Assembly (NCBI RefSeq): GCF_000757905.1
Contig: NZ_JRLH01000001.1
Length of the DNA: 64,000 nucleotides
Direction: 5' to 3' (one strand)
DNA from: Arsenophonus nilaparvatae
GTDB lineage: Bacteria > Pseudomonadota > Gammaproteobacteria > Enterobacterales > Enterobacteriaceae
Part shown: positions 28,833-39,400 of the stretch, in pieces
Position numbering within the stretch: position 1 is the stretch's first letter
Layout of the letters: each line of letters begins with the position of its first letter
The notes under the pieces: model-generated
What the model was told of the DNA's origin: nothing
Databases searched by the model: none
What the model saw: the letters and a program-made list of their open reading frames with translations, nothing else
Position numbers and translations under genes: made by a program

Positions 28833-30429
28833 GCTCTTTTCCTGATAAATATTCTAATAAACTGAATAAGCTGAAACAAAGTAATAGCATTAACAACGCG
28901 GTAACTGCCGCATCATTATTACGGTAAGAGCCTAATTGTTGATAGAGATAATAAGGTAGGGTACGAAAGTTCTCATTACCAAACAGTGCAATAATACCAA
29001 AATCACCTATTGAGAGTATACAGGCAAAAGCGAAGGCTTGTCCTATTGTACGTTTCAAAGCTTTTAATTCAATTAGAGCTAGTCGATTTATGCCTTTGAT
29101 CTGTAATGAAAGGCATAATAAATTATAGCGTTCAGCTAAGTCATACATCTGATTTTCTAATATTTTTAAGGCATAAGGAATAGCCATTAAAGCATTCGTC
29201 AAGATGATTAAACTATAAGGCGAGTAGGTTAAATTAATAGTATTATTTAGCAATAAAAAGAAGCCGGTAGCTAAAACTATGCCTGGCATTGCAAGTATTA
29301 ATAATCCACTTAATTCGAAAGTTCGATAAAGTAGTGTTGAGCGGCGCAGACGTAATTCACGACTACTCCAAAGCAACATCATAGTAAGAATAATACAAAG
29401 TACCCCAGCACTAATAGCGATAAAAATCGAATTAATGGCTGCTTGCCATAAGCCTGGCTGTTGTAACACGTGTAATAGCGTTAAGTTTAAACCATCAACG
29501 ATAATAGCCAAGAAAGGCGGAATTAAGAAAAATAGGGTCATACTAATCAGTAATGTATCCCACCATTTCTGCCATCGACTATCAGCTGGATTTGTCCACC
29601 GCAATTGTCGACTAGCACCGACGGAAAAGACGACATTTAATTTTTGACTTAATAATACTAGCCCTAAACAGCAAAAAAGTTGGATCAGAGCCAGCAAAGC
29701 AGCTTTATTGAGATCAAAATCATAACTTAATGATTGATAGATAGCGAGTTCAATGGTGGTTGCAGCAGGCCCCCCGCCAAGCGTCAGTACGGTAGCAAAA
29801 CTGGCGAAGCACAACATAAAAATCAGAGCTGATGTTGGTAAAATCTGTCGTCTAAGATAAGGCCATTCAACAATCCGAAAATGTTGCCATTGGTTCATGC
29901 CGAGTTGTGCGGCAAGCTGACGTTGCTCAACTGCAATATTCTCTAGCGCAAGCAACAGCATCCGCATAGCTAATGGTAAATTAAAAAAGACATGTGCTAA
30001 TAAAATGCCTTTTAGGCCATAGGGGGTAAATTGGTAATTAATACCTAACCATTGACAAAATTGAGCAATCCATCCCACCCGACCATAGACGGTTAATAAG
30101 CCAAAAATGGCCACTAGTACTGGCAATACCAGTGTCATCGAACATAAGCGTAAAAACAGTATCCGACCCGGAAAATGGCGTCGAAAAAGGGCTTTGGCGA
30201 GAAATATTGCAGGGATAACGGATAAGACGGTCGATAGTAATGCTTGCCAAAATGTAAAGCCAATGACGTGCCATAAATAGCTGTCATCAATAAATTCTTG
30301 CCAGCTTATTTGCGGGGCATGTAACCATAAAGTGCTGAAAGTAACTACCGCAATAGTGATTAATAGGCCGGACACAACTATGCCAGGCCAAAGTGAACTC
30401 CCTATTGGTGGCTGACGGCATTTTGCCAT
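28825..30429 (-). CDS. thiP: Thiamine ABC transporter permease ThiP
   Basis: A fused double permease with about twelve transmembrane segments and two BPD-type loops (EQRQLAAQLGMNQWQHFRIVEWP and a second copy in the C-half). The Met at 30429 (MAKCRQPPIG) fits the E. coli N-terminus better than the one four codons upstream, and gives about 534 residues against 536. It overlaps the end of thiB by 28 bases. Confidence 0.96.
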   Translation of the reverse strand: MAKCRQPPIGSSLWPGIVVSGLLITIAVVTFSTLWLHAPQISWQEFIDDSYLWHVIGFTFWQALLSTVLSVIPAIFLAKALFRRHFPGRILFLRLCSMTLVLPVLVAIFGLLTVYGRVGWIAQFCQWLGINYQFTPYGLKGILLAHVFFNLPLAMRMLLLALENIAVEQRQLAAQLGMNQWQHFRIVEWPYLRRQILPTSALIFMLCFASFATVLTLGGGPAATTIELAIYQSLSYDFDLNKAALLALIQLFCCLGLVLLSQKLNVVFSVGASRQLRWTNPADSRWQKWWDTLLISMTLFFLIPPFLAIIVDGLNLTLLHVLQQPGLWQAAINSIFIAISAGVLCIILTMMLLWSSRELRLRRSTLLYRTFELSGLLILAMPGIVLATGFFLLLNNTINLTYSPYSLIILTNALMAIPYALKILENQMYDLAERYNLLCLSLQIKGINRLALIELKALKRTIGQAFAFACILSIGDFGIIALFGNENFRTLPYYLYQQLGSYRNNDAAVTALLMLLLCFSLFSLLEYLSGKEHD

Positions 30430-31403
30430 AAATTGATCCATTGATTGCGATGTTGAGTAATATCTTCTGCATTAAATTGTAATGATTTTTTTGGCACAGG
30501 TATTTGTTGATAAACGTCGGGTAAGGGTATATCAATGACTGGATACATCCAATTGGTTGTCGGCAACGTTTTTTGGAACGTTGGTGATAGCATAAATTGC
30601 ATGAATTGTTGAGCTAGTTTAGGCTGCTTGCTGGTTGCTAATTGGGCAGCCACTTCAATTTGCAGATAGTGCCCCTCACTAAATAGTGCCGCAGCATAAT
30701 TATTTTTTTTATCATTTAACAGATGAAAACCTGGTGAAGAGCTATAACTGAGGACAAAATCGCTTTCACCTTTTAAAAACAATCCATATGATTCGCTCCA
30801 ACCTTTAGTAACGGTTACGGTTTTTTTTGCTATTTTTTGCCAAGCCTGAGCACTGTTTTGCCCATAAATTTTTTGTATCCAAAGTAATAGCCCTAAACCT
30901 GGTGTACTGGTACGTGGATCTTGGTAAATAATTTTCCATGGCTGGGGGCCATTAATAAGTTCATCAAGACTTTTAGGCACTTCGGTGATCCGCGTCTTAT
31001 CATAAATAAAAGCAAAATAACCATAATCGTAAGGGATAAAAATATTGTTATCCCATTTTATAGGTAATTTCAGTTGACTGATGTCAATTTTACTTTCAGT
31101 AAATAAGCCCGTTTTTTTTGCTAGATCAATTAAGTTATTATCAAGTCCGAGCACAATATCAGCTGGGCTATTTTTTCCTTCCATTCTAAGGCGATTTAAT
31201 AACGCAACCCCATCATTTAGGCCAATTAGCTTCAGTTCACAGTGACAGATTTGTTCGAAGGCAGGCTTTATTGTAGGCCCTGGCCCCCAATCTGCGATAA
31301 AGGAATCATAAGTGTAAATGGTTAATATAGGTTTTGCCTGGAGAGCGAAAGCTGAACAACAAATTAAACCAATACTAACTATTTTTAGCAGTACATTCTT
31401 CAA
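30402..31403 (-). CDS. thiB: Thiamine-binding periplasmic protein ThiB
   Basis: The periplasmic receptor for thiamine, TMP and TPP. The signal peptide ends at about residue 23 (FALQA), followed by KPILTIYTYDSFIADWGPGP, as in E. coli TbpA. DPRTSTPGLGLLLW and TKGWSESYGLFLKGESDFVLSY are the ligand-binding blocks. The start is TTG at 31403 with AGGAG nine bases upstream; the only ATG nearby is out of frame. The gene is first in the thiBPQ operon, behind a TPP riboswitch. Confidence 0.96.
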   Translation of the reverse strand: MKNVLLKIVSIGLICCSAFALQAKPILTIYTYDSFIADWGPGPTIKPAFEQICHCELKLIGLNDGVALLNRLRMEGKNSPADIVLGLDNNLIDLAKKTGLFTESKIDISQLKLPIKWDNNIFIPYDYGYFAFIYDKTRITEVPKSLDELINGPQPWKIIYQDPRTSTPGLGLLLWIQKIYGQNSAQAWQKIAKKTVTVTKGWSESYGLFLKGESDFVLSYSSSPGFHLLNDKKNNYAAALFSEGHYLQIEVAAQLATSKQPKLAQQFMQFMLSPTFQKTLPTTNWMYPVIDIPLPDVYQQIPVPKKSLQFNAEDITQHRNQWINLWQNAVSHQ

Positions 31404-31502
31404 TACTGAGTTCTCCTATATAATTAAATAAAAGTGATGCTCTAGGATCTGAGGAATGGACAGTAATGAAGCTATTTATTGATGAATAAATCATTAGAGT
31501 GG

Positions 31503-31597
31503 CTCAAATCCCTACGCCGATGTTAATCGGATCAGGTTCGACGAGTTTTTCTCAGCCAGCTATTAACAATATTAATCATAGCAGGCACCCCGTTGAG
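31503..31597 (-). promoter_or_regulatory. TPP riboswitch (THI element) of thiBPQ
   Basis: On the minus strand the conserved THI-box pieces appear in order: CGGGGTGCC, GCTGAGA, ACCTGATC and CGGCGTAGGGA. The closing P1 helix is CTCAA (31593-31597) with TTGAG (31503-31507). It lies about 100 bases upstream of the thiB start, so TPP binding should lower expression of the thiamine transporter. The segment between aptamer and AGGAG shows no strong terminator, so translational control is more likely; that part is inference. Confidence 0.95.
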
Positions 31598-31714
31598 ATG
31601 GCCTTATTGTAAGATGTTATCTTATAATTGCAAATACTATATTTGATAAAGGCTTACCATATAGAGTAGTATGAAACAATAAGTTATCTTTTAAATTTTT
31701 AACGAGGTAGTCAG

Positions 31715-32245
31715 ATGGTTGACAATGATGGCTACCGCCCGAATGTAGGAATTGTAATTTGTAATCGGCAGGGCCAGGTATTATGGGCTCGTCGCTATGG
31801 GCAACATTCATGGCAGTTCCCTCAAGGGGGCATTAATCCTGAAGAATCGCCAGAACAGGCAATGTATCGGGAATTATTCGAAGAGGTTGGGTTGGATCGT
31901 AAAGATGTTAAAATATTAGCGTCTACCCGGAACTGGTTACGTTACAAATTACCTAAACGTTTGGTGCGTTGGGACACAAAGCCAGTTTGTATAGGGCAAA
32001 AGCAACGTTGGTTTTTGTTACAATTGGTTTGTAATGAACATAATATTAATGTGCAAACAAGTAAAACGCCTGAATTTGATAGTTGGCGTTGGGTGAGTTA
32101 TTGGTATCCTGTGCGTCAGGTTGTTTCTTTTAAACGCGATGTTTATCGGCGTGTTATGAAAGAATTTGCTCCGATGGTTATGTCACTGCAAAATAGTACA
32201 ATGACATCAAATAAAAGCCATACCTATAGGCGTAAATGTGGCTAA
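31715..32245 (+). CDS. rppH: RNA pyrophosphohydrolase RppH
   Basis: Removes pyrophosphate from the 5' end of primary transcripts to start RNase E decay. The Nudix box GGINPEESPEQAMYRELFEEVGL is intact. Length 176 aa, the same as E. coli, with matching ends (MVDNDGYRPNVGIVICN and YRRKCG). It is divergent from thiB. In E. coli ptsP follows; here ptsP is missing. Confidence 0.97.
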   Translation: MVDNDGYRPNVGIVICNRQGQVLWARRYGQHSWQFPQGGINPEESPEQAMYRELFEEVGLDRKDVKILASTRNWLRYKLPKRLVRWDTKPVCIGQKQRWFLLQLVCNEHNINVQTSKTPEFDSWRWVSYWYPVRQVVSFKRDVYRRVMKEFAPMVMSLQNSTMTSNKSHTYRRKCG

Positions 32246-32317
32246 ATAAATTTAGCGAAAGAAAGTAGGTTTATGTTTATTTTAATAGCCAACTTTTGTC
32301 GTTTTGAAAGCGAAGTG

Positions 32318-32337
32318 AGAGTAGCGAAAGCTACTCT
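32318..32337 (+). terminator. GAAA-loop terminator after rppH
   Basis: A perfect 8-bp stem AGAGTAGC/GCTACTCT closed by a GAAA tetraloop, followed by TGTTTATTTTTT. It lies 73 bases past the rppH stop, so rppH is transcribed alone and lgt needs its own promoter. Confidence 0.75.
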
Positions 32338-32481
32338 TGTTTATTTTTTGGAAAATTTACTAGCCAAAGTATGCATTAGATAGATTTGTTGATGAATTTA
32401 ATCAATAAAATACTATTAGATTTTAAACCGCATGCAGTCATGCAATTCTATCAAGCTCTATAAAACTAAAGAGTGGAGACG

Positions 32482-33381
32482 ATGAATAATAGTTATATTG
32501 TGTTTCCTAATATTGATCCTGTTATATTCTCGATTGGTCCAGTAGCCCTTCATTGGTATGGTTTGATGTATTTGGTGGGATTTGTTTTCGCTCTATGGTT
32601 GGCAAAACAGAGAGCCGGAAAAGCAAATAGTGGCTGGACCAAAAACGAAGTTGAAAATCTGCTCTATATTGGTTTCTTAGGTGTCTTTATCGGTGGACGT
32701 TTAGGCTATGTTTTATTTTATAATTTGCCGGCCTTCCTGAGCAATCCTTTGTATCTATTTAAAGTTTGGGACGGAGGAATGTCTTTTCATGGTGGGTTAA
32801 TTGGTGTGATATGCGCTATGTGGTGGTATGCACGCAGAACTCATCGCCATTTTTTTCAAGTTGCCGATTTTGTTGCCCCATTAATCCCATTTGGATTAGG
32901 TATGGGACGTATTGGTAATTTTATTAATGGTGAACTTTGGGGACGTGTAACATTAGATACACCATGGGCAATGTTATTCCCAGGCTCACGAGCAGAAGAC
33001 ATTCAGATTGTTAGTCAAGACCCTTCTTTATTACCGATTTTAGAGCAGTATGGCGTATTACCACGACACCCTTCCCAACTTTATGAGATGTTTTTTGAAG
33101 GGATCATTTTATTTATTATTTTGAATTTGTTTATTCGTAAACCACGCCCAATGGGTAGTGTTTCAGGATTGTTTTTGATTGGTTATGGGGCTTTCCGTAT
33201 TTTTGTTGAATTTTTCCGTCAGCCGGATGCGCAGTTGGGGCTATTTGGTGGTGTAAGTATGGGACAAATTTTGTCAGTCCCTATGATCATTATTGGTATT
33301 TTAATGATGATCTGGGCCTATAAGAAAGATAGCCATTGTACGGACTATTCCATTACTAGCAAGGCAGAAAAGAGTAAGTAG
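32482..33381 (+). CDS. lgt: Prolipoprotein diacylglyceryl transferase
   Basis: Attaches diacylglycerol to the lipobox Cys of prolipoproteins such as YgiB. A polytopic membrane protein with the conserved HGGLIG block and the Lgt signature GMGRIGNFINGELWGR. I chose the ATG at 32482, with GTGGAG just upstream as ribosome-binding site; the GTG at 32473 is part of that site. 299 residues against 291 in E. coli. Confidence 0.97.
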   Translation: MNNSYIVFPNIDPVIFSIGPVALHWYGLMYLVGFVFALWLAKQRAGKANSGWTKNEVENLLYIGFLGVFIGGRLGYVLFYNLPAFLSNPLYLFKVWDGGMSFHGGLIGVICAMWWYARRTHRHFFQVADFVAPLIPFGLGMGRIGNFINGELWGRVTLDTPWAMLFPGSRAEDIQIVSQDPSLLPILEQYGVLPRHPSQLYEMFFEGIILFIILNLFIRKPRPMGSVSGLFLIGYGAFRIFVEFFRQPDAQLGLFGGVSMGQILSVPMIIIGILMMIWAYKKDSHCTDYSITSKAEKSK

Positions 33382-33447
33382 CAGAAAATTTTAATACAGT
33401 GTTTTTATTTATAGTATTAAATAATAGATTCTAAGCGAGTAATAATA

Positions 33448-34299
33448 ATGAAACAATATCTGGATTTATGTCAGCGTATTATTGATAAAGGTCAGTGGGT
33501 AGCAAATAAACGCACAGGAGTTCGGTGTTTAACGGTTATCAATGCTGATCTTGAATATGATGTCGCAAATAACCAGTTTCCTTTAATTACGACTCGCAAA
33601 AGTTTTTATAAAGCGGCTATTGCTGAATTATTAGGTTATCTAAGAGGTTATTCTAACGCTGCACAATTTCGTGATATTGGCTGTAATACATGGAATGCCA
33701 ATGCGAATGAAAATCAGGCATGGCTCAATAATCCGAACCGTAAAGGTGAAGATGACATGGGACGAGTTTATGGTGTTCAGGGGCGTTCATGGCAACGGCC
33801 TAATGGTACTTATTTAGATCAGCTGCAAAAAGTTATTAGCAACCTTTCGGTAGGAGTAGATGATCGTGCCGAGATAATTACTTTTTACAATCCGGGTGAG
33901 TTTGAATTAGGTTGTTTACGTCCTTGCATGCATACGCACACTTTTTCTCTGCTAGCTGATACGCTTTATTTAACTTCATATCAACGTAGTTGTGATGTTC
34001 CTTTGGGACTAAACTTTAATCAAATTCAATGTTTTGTTTTACTGGCACTGGTTGCTCAGATCACGGGTCACAAACCAGGTAAGGCTTACCATAAGATAGT
34101 GAATGCTCACATTTATGAAAATCAACTTTCGATTATGCGTGATATCCAGTTGAAGCGTACTCCTTATTCTTTGCCGCAACTACGTATTAATCCTAATATT
34201 AAAACATTAAAAGATATTGAAACCTGGGTGACTAGTGATGATTTTGAAGTAATTGGCTACCAATATCATGATGCAATTAAATATCCATTTACGGTATGA
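33448..34299 (+). CDS. thyA: Thymidylate synthase (283-residue type)
   Basis: Methylates dUMP to dTMP with methylene-tetrahydrofolate. The catalytic Cys is C160 in LRPCMHTH and the dUMP-binding YQRSCDVPLGLNFN follows. The protein is 283 aa and diverges from the 264-residue E. coli enzyme, with insertions around NNPNRKGEDDMGRVYG; this longer type is known from Haemophilus, Proteus and Yersinia-like bacteria. Gene order lgt-thyA-ppdA is as in E. coli. Confidence 0.95.
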   Translation: MKQYLDLCQRIIDKGQWVANKRTGVRCLTVINADLEYDVANNQFPLITTRKSFYKAAIAELLGYLRGYSNAAQFRDIGCNTWNANANENQAWLNNPNRKGEDDMGRVYGVQGRSWQRPNGTYLDQLQKVISNLSVGVDDRAEIITFYNPGEFELGCLRPCMHTHTFSLLADTLYLTSYQRSCDVPLGLNFNQIQCFVLLALVAQITGHKPGKAYHKIVNAHIYENQLSIMRDIQLKRTPYSLPQLRINPNIKTLKDIETWVTSDDFEVIGYQYHDAIKYPFTV

Positions 34300-34414
34300 C
34301 ATTTTTTATGGGTTGCTTTGATCATTAACATCAACAAGGTGACTACCATCTTATTTGCTGTTTTTAATTAATATTATGGTTTAATTAATAAATAGCTACT
34401 AAAAACATTAAAAT

Positions 34415-34450
34415 CTGGGAGGCGTTTCTATCTTTGCTCCCCAGTTTTTT
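34415..34450 (+). terminator. Terminator after thyA
   Basis: CTGGGAG pairs with CTCCCCAG (one bulged C), with a 14-base loop and then six T. It lies about 115 bases beyond the thyA stop and separates thyA from the pilin-recBCD block. Confidence 0.75.
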
Positions 34451-34566
34451 GTAATACCAATTTTTTAATAGATCTGTTTCCCTTCTATCTTATTTGATCA
34501 TTTATTTTTTTATCCTAAATACATAACAATAGTTTGCATTAATTGTGCTACATATGGCAAAAATAT

Positions 34567-35046
34567 ATGCGCCAACAAGGGTTCACTCTGCTTGAAATTA
34601 TGATTGCGATTGCCATAGCAGCCTTGATTGTTGTTGTTAGCATTAAGGGGTGGCGAAATTATCAACAAAAAATACATTTAATTGTTGTTACGCAAAAAGT
34701 TGCTGCTTTTATTGCCCGTCATCAAATGCAGGCGGCTTATTTGAATCAAGAGAGGCAATTGATAGTTCAAACGGATAAAACTTCAAATTGGATGCTGATA
34801 GTTGCAATTAAAGGTAAAAAAGATACCCAGCAAAGTACAGAGATGAAGTGGATTAATAGGCATAATGAAGTAGTGTTGCATAATTACAGTCGAATATCGA
34901 CCTTGTTGCTAGGTAAAAGAGGAACGGCATTACCGACAACTTTACGTTTTAGCAATCAATCAGCAGAGATCTCGATCATTATTTCGGGTTTGGGACGAGT
35001 GCGTTTATGTAGTAATCAAAGGCTGGGGGGAATAGCTAAATGCTAA
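34567..35046 (+). CDS. ppdA: Prepilin-like protein PpdA
   Basis: A minor pseudopilin-type protein. The prepilin peptidase site is QQG|FTLLE (Gly5, Glu10), followed by a hydrophobic helix (IMIAIAIAALIVVVSI). The ATG at 34567 starts MRQQGFTLLE; a longer frame from a TTG at 34543 lacks a leader-like sequence. About 159 aa against 156 in E. coli. First of four pilin-like genes directly upstream of recC; its stop overlaps the ppdB start. Role in E. coli is unclear. Confidence 0.88.
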   Translation: MRQQGFTLLEIMIAIAIAALIVVVSIKGWRNYQQKIHLIVVTQKVAAFIARHQMQAAYLNQERQLIVQTDKTSNWMLIVAIKGKKDTQQSTEMKWINRHNEVVLHNYSRISTLLLGKRGTALPTTLRFSNQSAEISIIISGLGRVRLCSNQRLGGIAKC

Positions 35047-35642
35047 ATAAACACATTTCTTTTAATTGTAAGCAACAAGGTTTTTCTCTGATAGAAGTCC
35101 TAATCAGCTTAGTAATAAGTAGTATTGTTTTTCTCGCTATCATAACGCTATATCCATTACTGACGCAGCAAATCAATCGATTATATCAAGCTTATCATCT
35201 TGATATTGTGGCGAGACAATTCTTATTAATGTTGGAAAAAGATGTTCGACGTTCAGGTTATTGTTTTGGTAATTGTGTCGGAGTGGCATTGAAAATTAGT
35301 GAAAAACGAGGCGAGGCAAAGCATTCCTGTATTCATCTTATTTACGATTACAATTTAGATGGCAAATGGCAAAAAGCAACAGATGAGACTTCTGATTTCT
35401 TTATCTATCGTATTCATCGAGGTAAGCTGGAAATACACCGTAGCGGAGTAGATTGTGAAGGGCAAGGATGGATAAACCTATTTGATCCCAAACAGATAAT
35501 AGTTTCACAATTTGCTTTAAAAGAGGTGATCATGGATGAAAAACGTTTTTTAGCTGTATTTTTAAGTCTATCTCCGCGAGCATATCCAGATCTATTAAGG
35601 GAATACCAACTAAAAATTTATTTAAGAAATCAATCGATATGA
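35040..35642 (+). CDS. ppdB: Prepilin-like protein PpdB
   Basis: A 200-residue minor pseudopilin-type protein (E. coli 187). The processing site QQG|FSLIE follows a 14-residue leader, then a hydrophobic helix. It has a DVRRSGYCFGNCVG block common to PilW/PpdB-like proteins. It overlaps ppdA by 7 bases and ygdB by 4 bases, so translation is coupled. Confidence 0.88.
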   Translation: MLNKHISFNCKQQGFSLIEVLISLVISSIVFLAIITLYPLLTQQINRLYQAYHLDIVARQFLLMLEKDVRRSGYCFGNCVGVALKISEKRGEAKHSCIHLIYDYNLDGKWQKATDETSDFFIYRIHRGKLEIHRSGVDCEGQGWINLFDPKQIIVSQFALKEVIMDEKRFLAVFLSLSPRAYPDLLREYQLKIYLRNQSI

Positions 35643-36106
35643 AACAGATAAATTGGTTTTTTCCTCACAAATTTGAACAGCAAGGGAGCGTTTTATTAAT
35701 GGCAATAATAATGCTTATTTCTATGAGTTTATTAATGTTAAAAGCGTTGCATCATCATCAGAATAATATATTGCAGATGTTGGAAAGTGAACGAAGTTAT
35801 TGGCTCTTTTTTGAGCAAGCTGAGTCTGCATTGGCTTGGGGAAAATATCAACCTTGGGTTATGACTAAGGAAAAAAATACCTCATGGTCTTGTCTGCAAC
35901 CGTTAGGCGCTAATTTTAAAAGTTGTTTGCGTTACTATAAAAATGATTATTATCTATTAGCTGGCCATGCTTATTTTGAGGGTAAAGCTATATTTACACT
36001 TTATCAATGGCTTAAGAAAGATAAAAATGCCATATCTGGTTTTGTTCCTCTAAAACAGGGATGGTTGGATTTTTGTCCAGTTAAAAGAGTGGAATTTTGT
36101 CAATGA
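35639..36106 (+). CDS. ygdB: Pilin-cluster protein YgdB
   Basis: A 155-residue protein (E. coli YgdB 135). It begins with a short leader ending QQG and a hydrophobic helix (SVLLMAIIMLISMSLLML) but lacks the Glu at +5, as in YgdB/PilX-like minor pilins. It overlaps ppdB and ppdC by four bases each. Identification rests mainly on position and the N-terminal pattern. Confidence 0.82.
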   Translation: MKQINWFFPHKFEQQGSVLLMAIIMLISMSLLMLKALHHHQNNILQMLESERSYWLFFEQAESALAWGKYQPWVMTKEKNTSWSCLQPLGANFKSCLRYYKNDYYLLAGHAYFEGKAIFTLYQWLKKDKNAISGFVPLKQGWLDFCPVKRVEFCQ

Positions 36107-36495
36107 AAAATTCTAAGCCTAACAGGCAATCTGGAATGGCAATAACCGAAGTTATGGTAGCTATAGCCTTATTTGCTATTTCAGCTATCGCATTAATAAA
36201 ATATGTTCATAATCTAATGGCTGGATTTTCTCTCGCATGGCAAAAAACACAGCAATTTCGCATGATGCACACTTTTTTTGAAAGTGGAGAAGCGATGCTA
36301 GGCATTGACTCTATTAGTGCCGATATAACAAATAATATGCCTAAAAATATTGATTTATCATATCGTTACGTGAACATTACAGATAATTGTAAGCAGATAT
36401 TAGTTACATTTAAGATGCCTTATAACCAATTAACTGCTGCATCAAGGTGGTACTGTTCGTCAGGAAAAGATTATGCTACAAATTTATCATTCTAA
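36103..36495 (+). CDS. ppdC: Prepilin-like protein PpdC
   Basis: A 130-residue pseudopilin (E. coli PpdC 107) with site QSG|MAITE and helix VMVAIALFAISAIALI. The ATG at 36103 overlaps the ygdB stop (ATGA); the frame also opens two codons earlier at a TTG. Its end overlaps the recC start by 23 bases. Confidence 0.85.
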   Translation: MKNSKPNRQSGMAITEVMVAIALFAISAIALIKYVHNLMAGFSLAWQKTQQFRMMHTFFESGEAMLGIDSISADITNNMPKNIDLSYRYVNITDNCKQILVTFKMPYNQLTAASRWYCSSGKDYATNLSF

Positions 36496-39400
36496 TCAAT
36501 TAGATATTCACAAAGAGCTTATTTCTAGTTTGATCAAAAATAATCCCTTGACCCAGCCGTTTGAGCAAGAAATTATTTTGGTTCAAAGTCCAGGTATGTC
36601 GCAATGGCTACAAATAGAGCTTGCGCAAAGCTTGGGAATTGCCGCTAACATTTCTTTTCCGCTACCGGCAACTTTTATTTGGGACATGTTTACTCGGGTT
36701 TTATCTGATATCCCATCAGAGAGTGCTTTTACCAAAAAGGCAATGACTTGGAAATTAATGACAATTTTACCTTCCTTGCTACAAGAACCTGAATTCAAGC
36801 CTCTTAGACAATATCTTAATGAGGATATGGGTAAACGTAAGTTGTATCAGTTATCAGCTCGGATTGCGGATCTGTTTGACCAATATTTAGTTTACCGTCC
36901 CCAATGGTTAGAAAGCTGGCGTAAAAAACAACTAATTGAGGGCTTAAGTGATAATCAGCAATGGCAAAAACGTCTTTGGTTAGCGTTGACAGAGTATACG
37001 GAAAAGCTTAATCAATCTAAATGGCATCGGGCAAATCTCTATCAACAATTTATACAAAGTTTGCATGCTAATCTGCCTTCACATATTAGGTTGCCGAAAC
37101 GTGTATTTATCTGTGGTATCGCCGCATTACCTCCGGTTTATTTGCAGGCATTAAATGCCCTTGGCCAGCATATTGATATTCATTTAATGTTTACTAATCC
37201 ATGTCGTTATTATTGGGGAGATATTCAGAGCTATGCTTCTTTGGCAAAACTTGAACGACGCAAGTTAAAAAATTATCGAAATAACCATGAAATTGCGCGT
37301 TTCAAGGGAGAAAGTTCGCCTGATACGTTATTTAATCAACAAGGTGAACAATTTCTAACTAATCCGCTATTAGCTTCTTGGGGTAAATTAGGCCGTGACA
37401 ACCTCTATTTTCTGTCTCAGTTGGAGCTATCTAATAAAGTTGCTGCCTTTGTAGATTTACCACGTGATTGTTTGTTGCACCAAGTGCAGCGAGATATTTT
37501 AGATTTAGAAGATCATGCGCAACTTGGTTTAACCGAAGCGAGTTATAATAATAGTCTTTCAAAAAGACAATTAAGCAAACAAGATAAATCATTGACATTT
37601 CATTCATGCCATAGCCCACAACGTGAAATTGAAGTATTGCAAGATTATTTATTGGGCCTCTTTGAAGACGATCCAAATCTAACACCCAAAGATATAATTG
37701 TAATGGTGGCAGATATTGATAGTTACGCACCTTATATCCAAGCGGTGTTTAGTCATGTGTCCCCTGAACGTCGGTTACCTTTTTCTATTTCAGATAGAAA
37801 AGCCAGGCAGGTACATCCTATTTTGCAAGCTTTTATTTCGTTACTTGATTTACCCCAAAGTCGTTTTACCACAGAACAAGTATTAGCTTTATTAGAAGTG
37901 CCAGCACTGGCTCGTCGATTTTCTATTTACGATGATGAATTACTTTTATTGCGACGGTGGATTAACGAATCAGGTATCCGTTGGGGACTTGATGATGAAA
38001 ACATTGCAATGCTGGAATTACCAGCAACAGGGCAAAATACCTGGGCTTTTGGTTTAAATAGAATGTTGCTTGGTTATGTGATGGATAGTCATGTAGGGAC
38101 TTGGAATAAAATTTTGCCTTATGATGAATGCACAGGGTTATCTGCGAAATTAGCTGGGCAGCTTGCCGCATTTATTGATTCATTGGCTAGTTGGAGAAGT
38201 AAACTTAATCAGGAAAGAAAATTGTCAGAATGGTTGCCATTATGTCAATGCCTGTTAGATGCTTTTTTTGAGACTGATGAACAAATTGAAGCGATATTCA
38301 TATTTATGCTCCAGCAATGGCAAAAAACGATTGAGACTGGAATAGTGGCAAAATATGAAGAAATAGTTCCTCTATCGCTTATTCGTGATGAATTAGCAAC
38401 CTGTTTTGATGATGAAAAGATCAGTCAACGTTTTCTTGCAGGGGCAATTAATTTTTGTACTCTAATGCCTATGCGTTCTATTCCTTTTAAGGTTGTGTGT
38501 TTATTAGGTATGAACGACAGGATATATCCACGATCAATACCTCCACTGGGTTTTGATTTAATGGCTGAGCAGCCACAACGTGGTGACAGAAAGCGTCGGG
38601 ATGATGATCGCTATCTATTTTTGGAAGCTTTAAATTCCGCTTCTCAACTATTTTATGTTAGCTATATTGGGCATGCTATACGTGACAATCAAGCACATAA
38701 TTCTTCGGTGCTAGTAAATGAATTACTTGATTATATTAGCCAAAGTTTTTGTTTAGAGGGTGATGAACATTTAAATATTGATCTTAGTGCTGATAGAGTA
38801 AAAGAACATATAGTGATTAAACATACGCGAGTACCTTTTGCGACAGAGAATTATTTGCCTAATAGCATTCATCAGAGTTATGCCAGTGAATGGTTATCAG
38901 CAGCCAGAAAACAAGGTAATCCACGGCCTGAATTCTGTACTCCGTTAATGCCAATGATAGAACATGACAATGAAATATTATTAGAGCAGTTACTCTCTTT
39001 TTATCGACACCCGATCCGGGCTTTTTTTCAACAAAGGTTAAAAGTTAATTTTTTTATTGAAGAAGTACAATTACCGGAGGATGAGCCTTTTATTGTAAAT
39101 AATTTACAACGATATAAATATAATGAACGCTTACTTAAGGCGATGATTTATGAAGAGTCACTGGAGGAGCTGTTAACGACTTTGCGTGCAACGGGTGGAT
39201 TACCGGCAGAATATTTTGGTCAAATTTATTGGGAAAAACAGATCCAAGATATGCAGCCATTAGCTGATAAAGTAAAGATAAATTGTCATGAATATTTTAA
39301 TAAACTATTCATCGAACCTTTTGAGAATATTTGTTTGGCTGGACAATTACGAAATATTCAGCAAAACGGTATTATTCGTTATCGTCCTGCAAATTTAACG

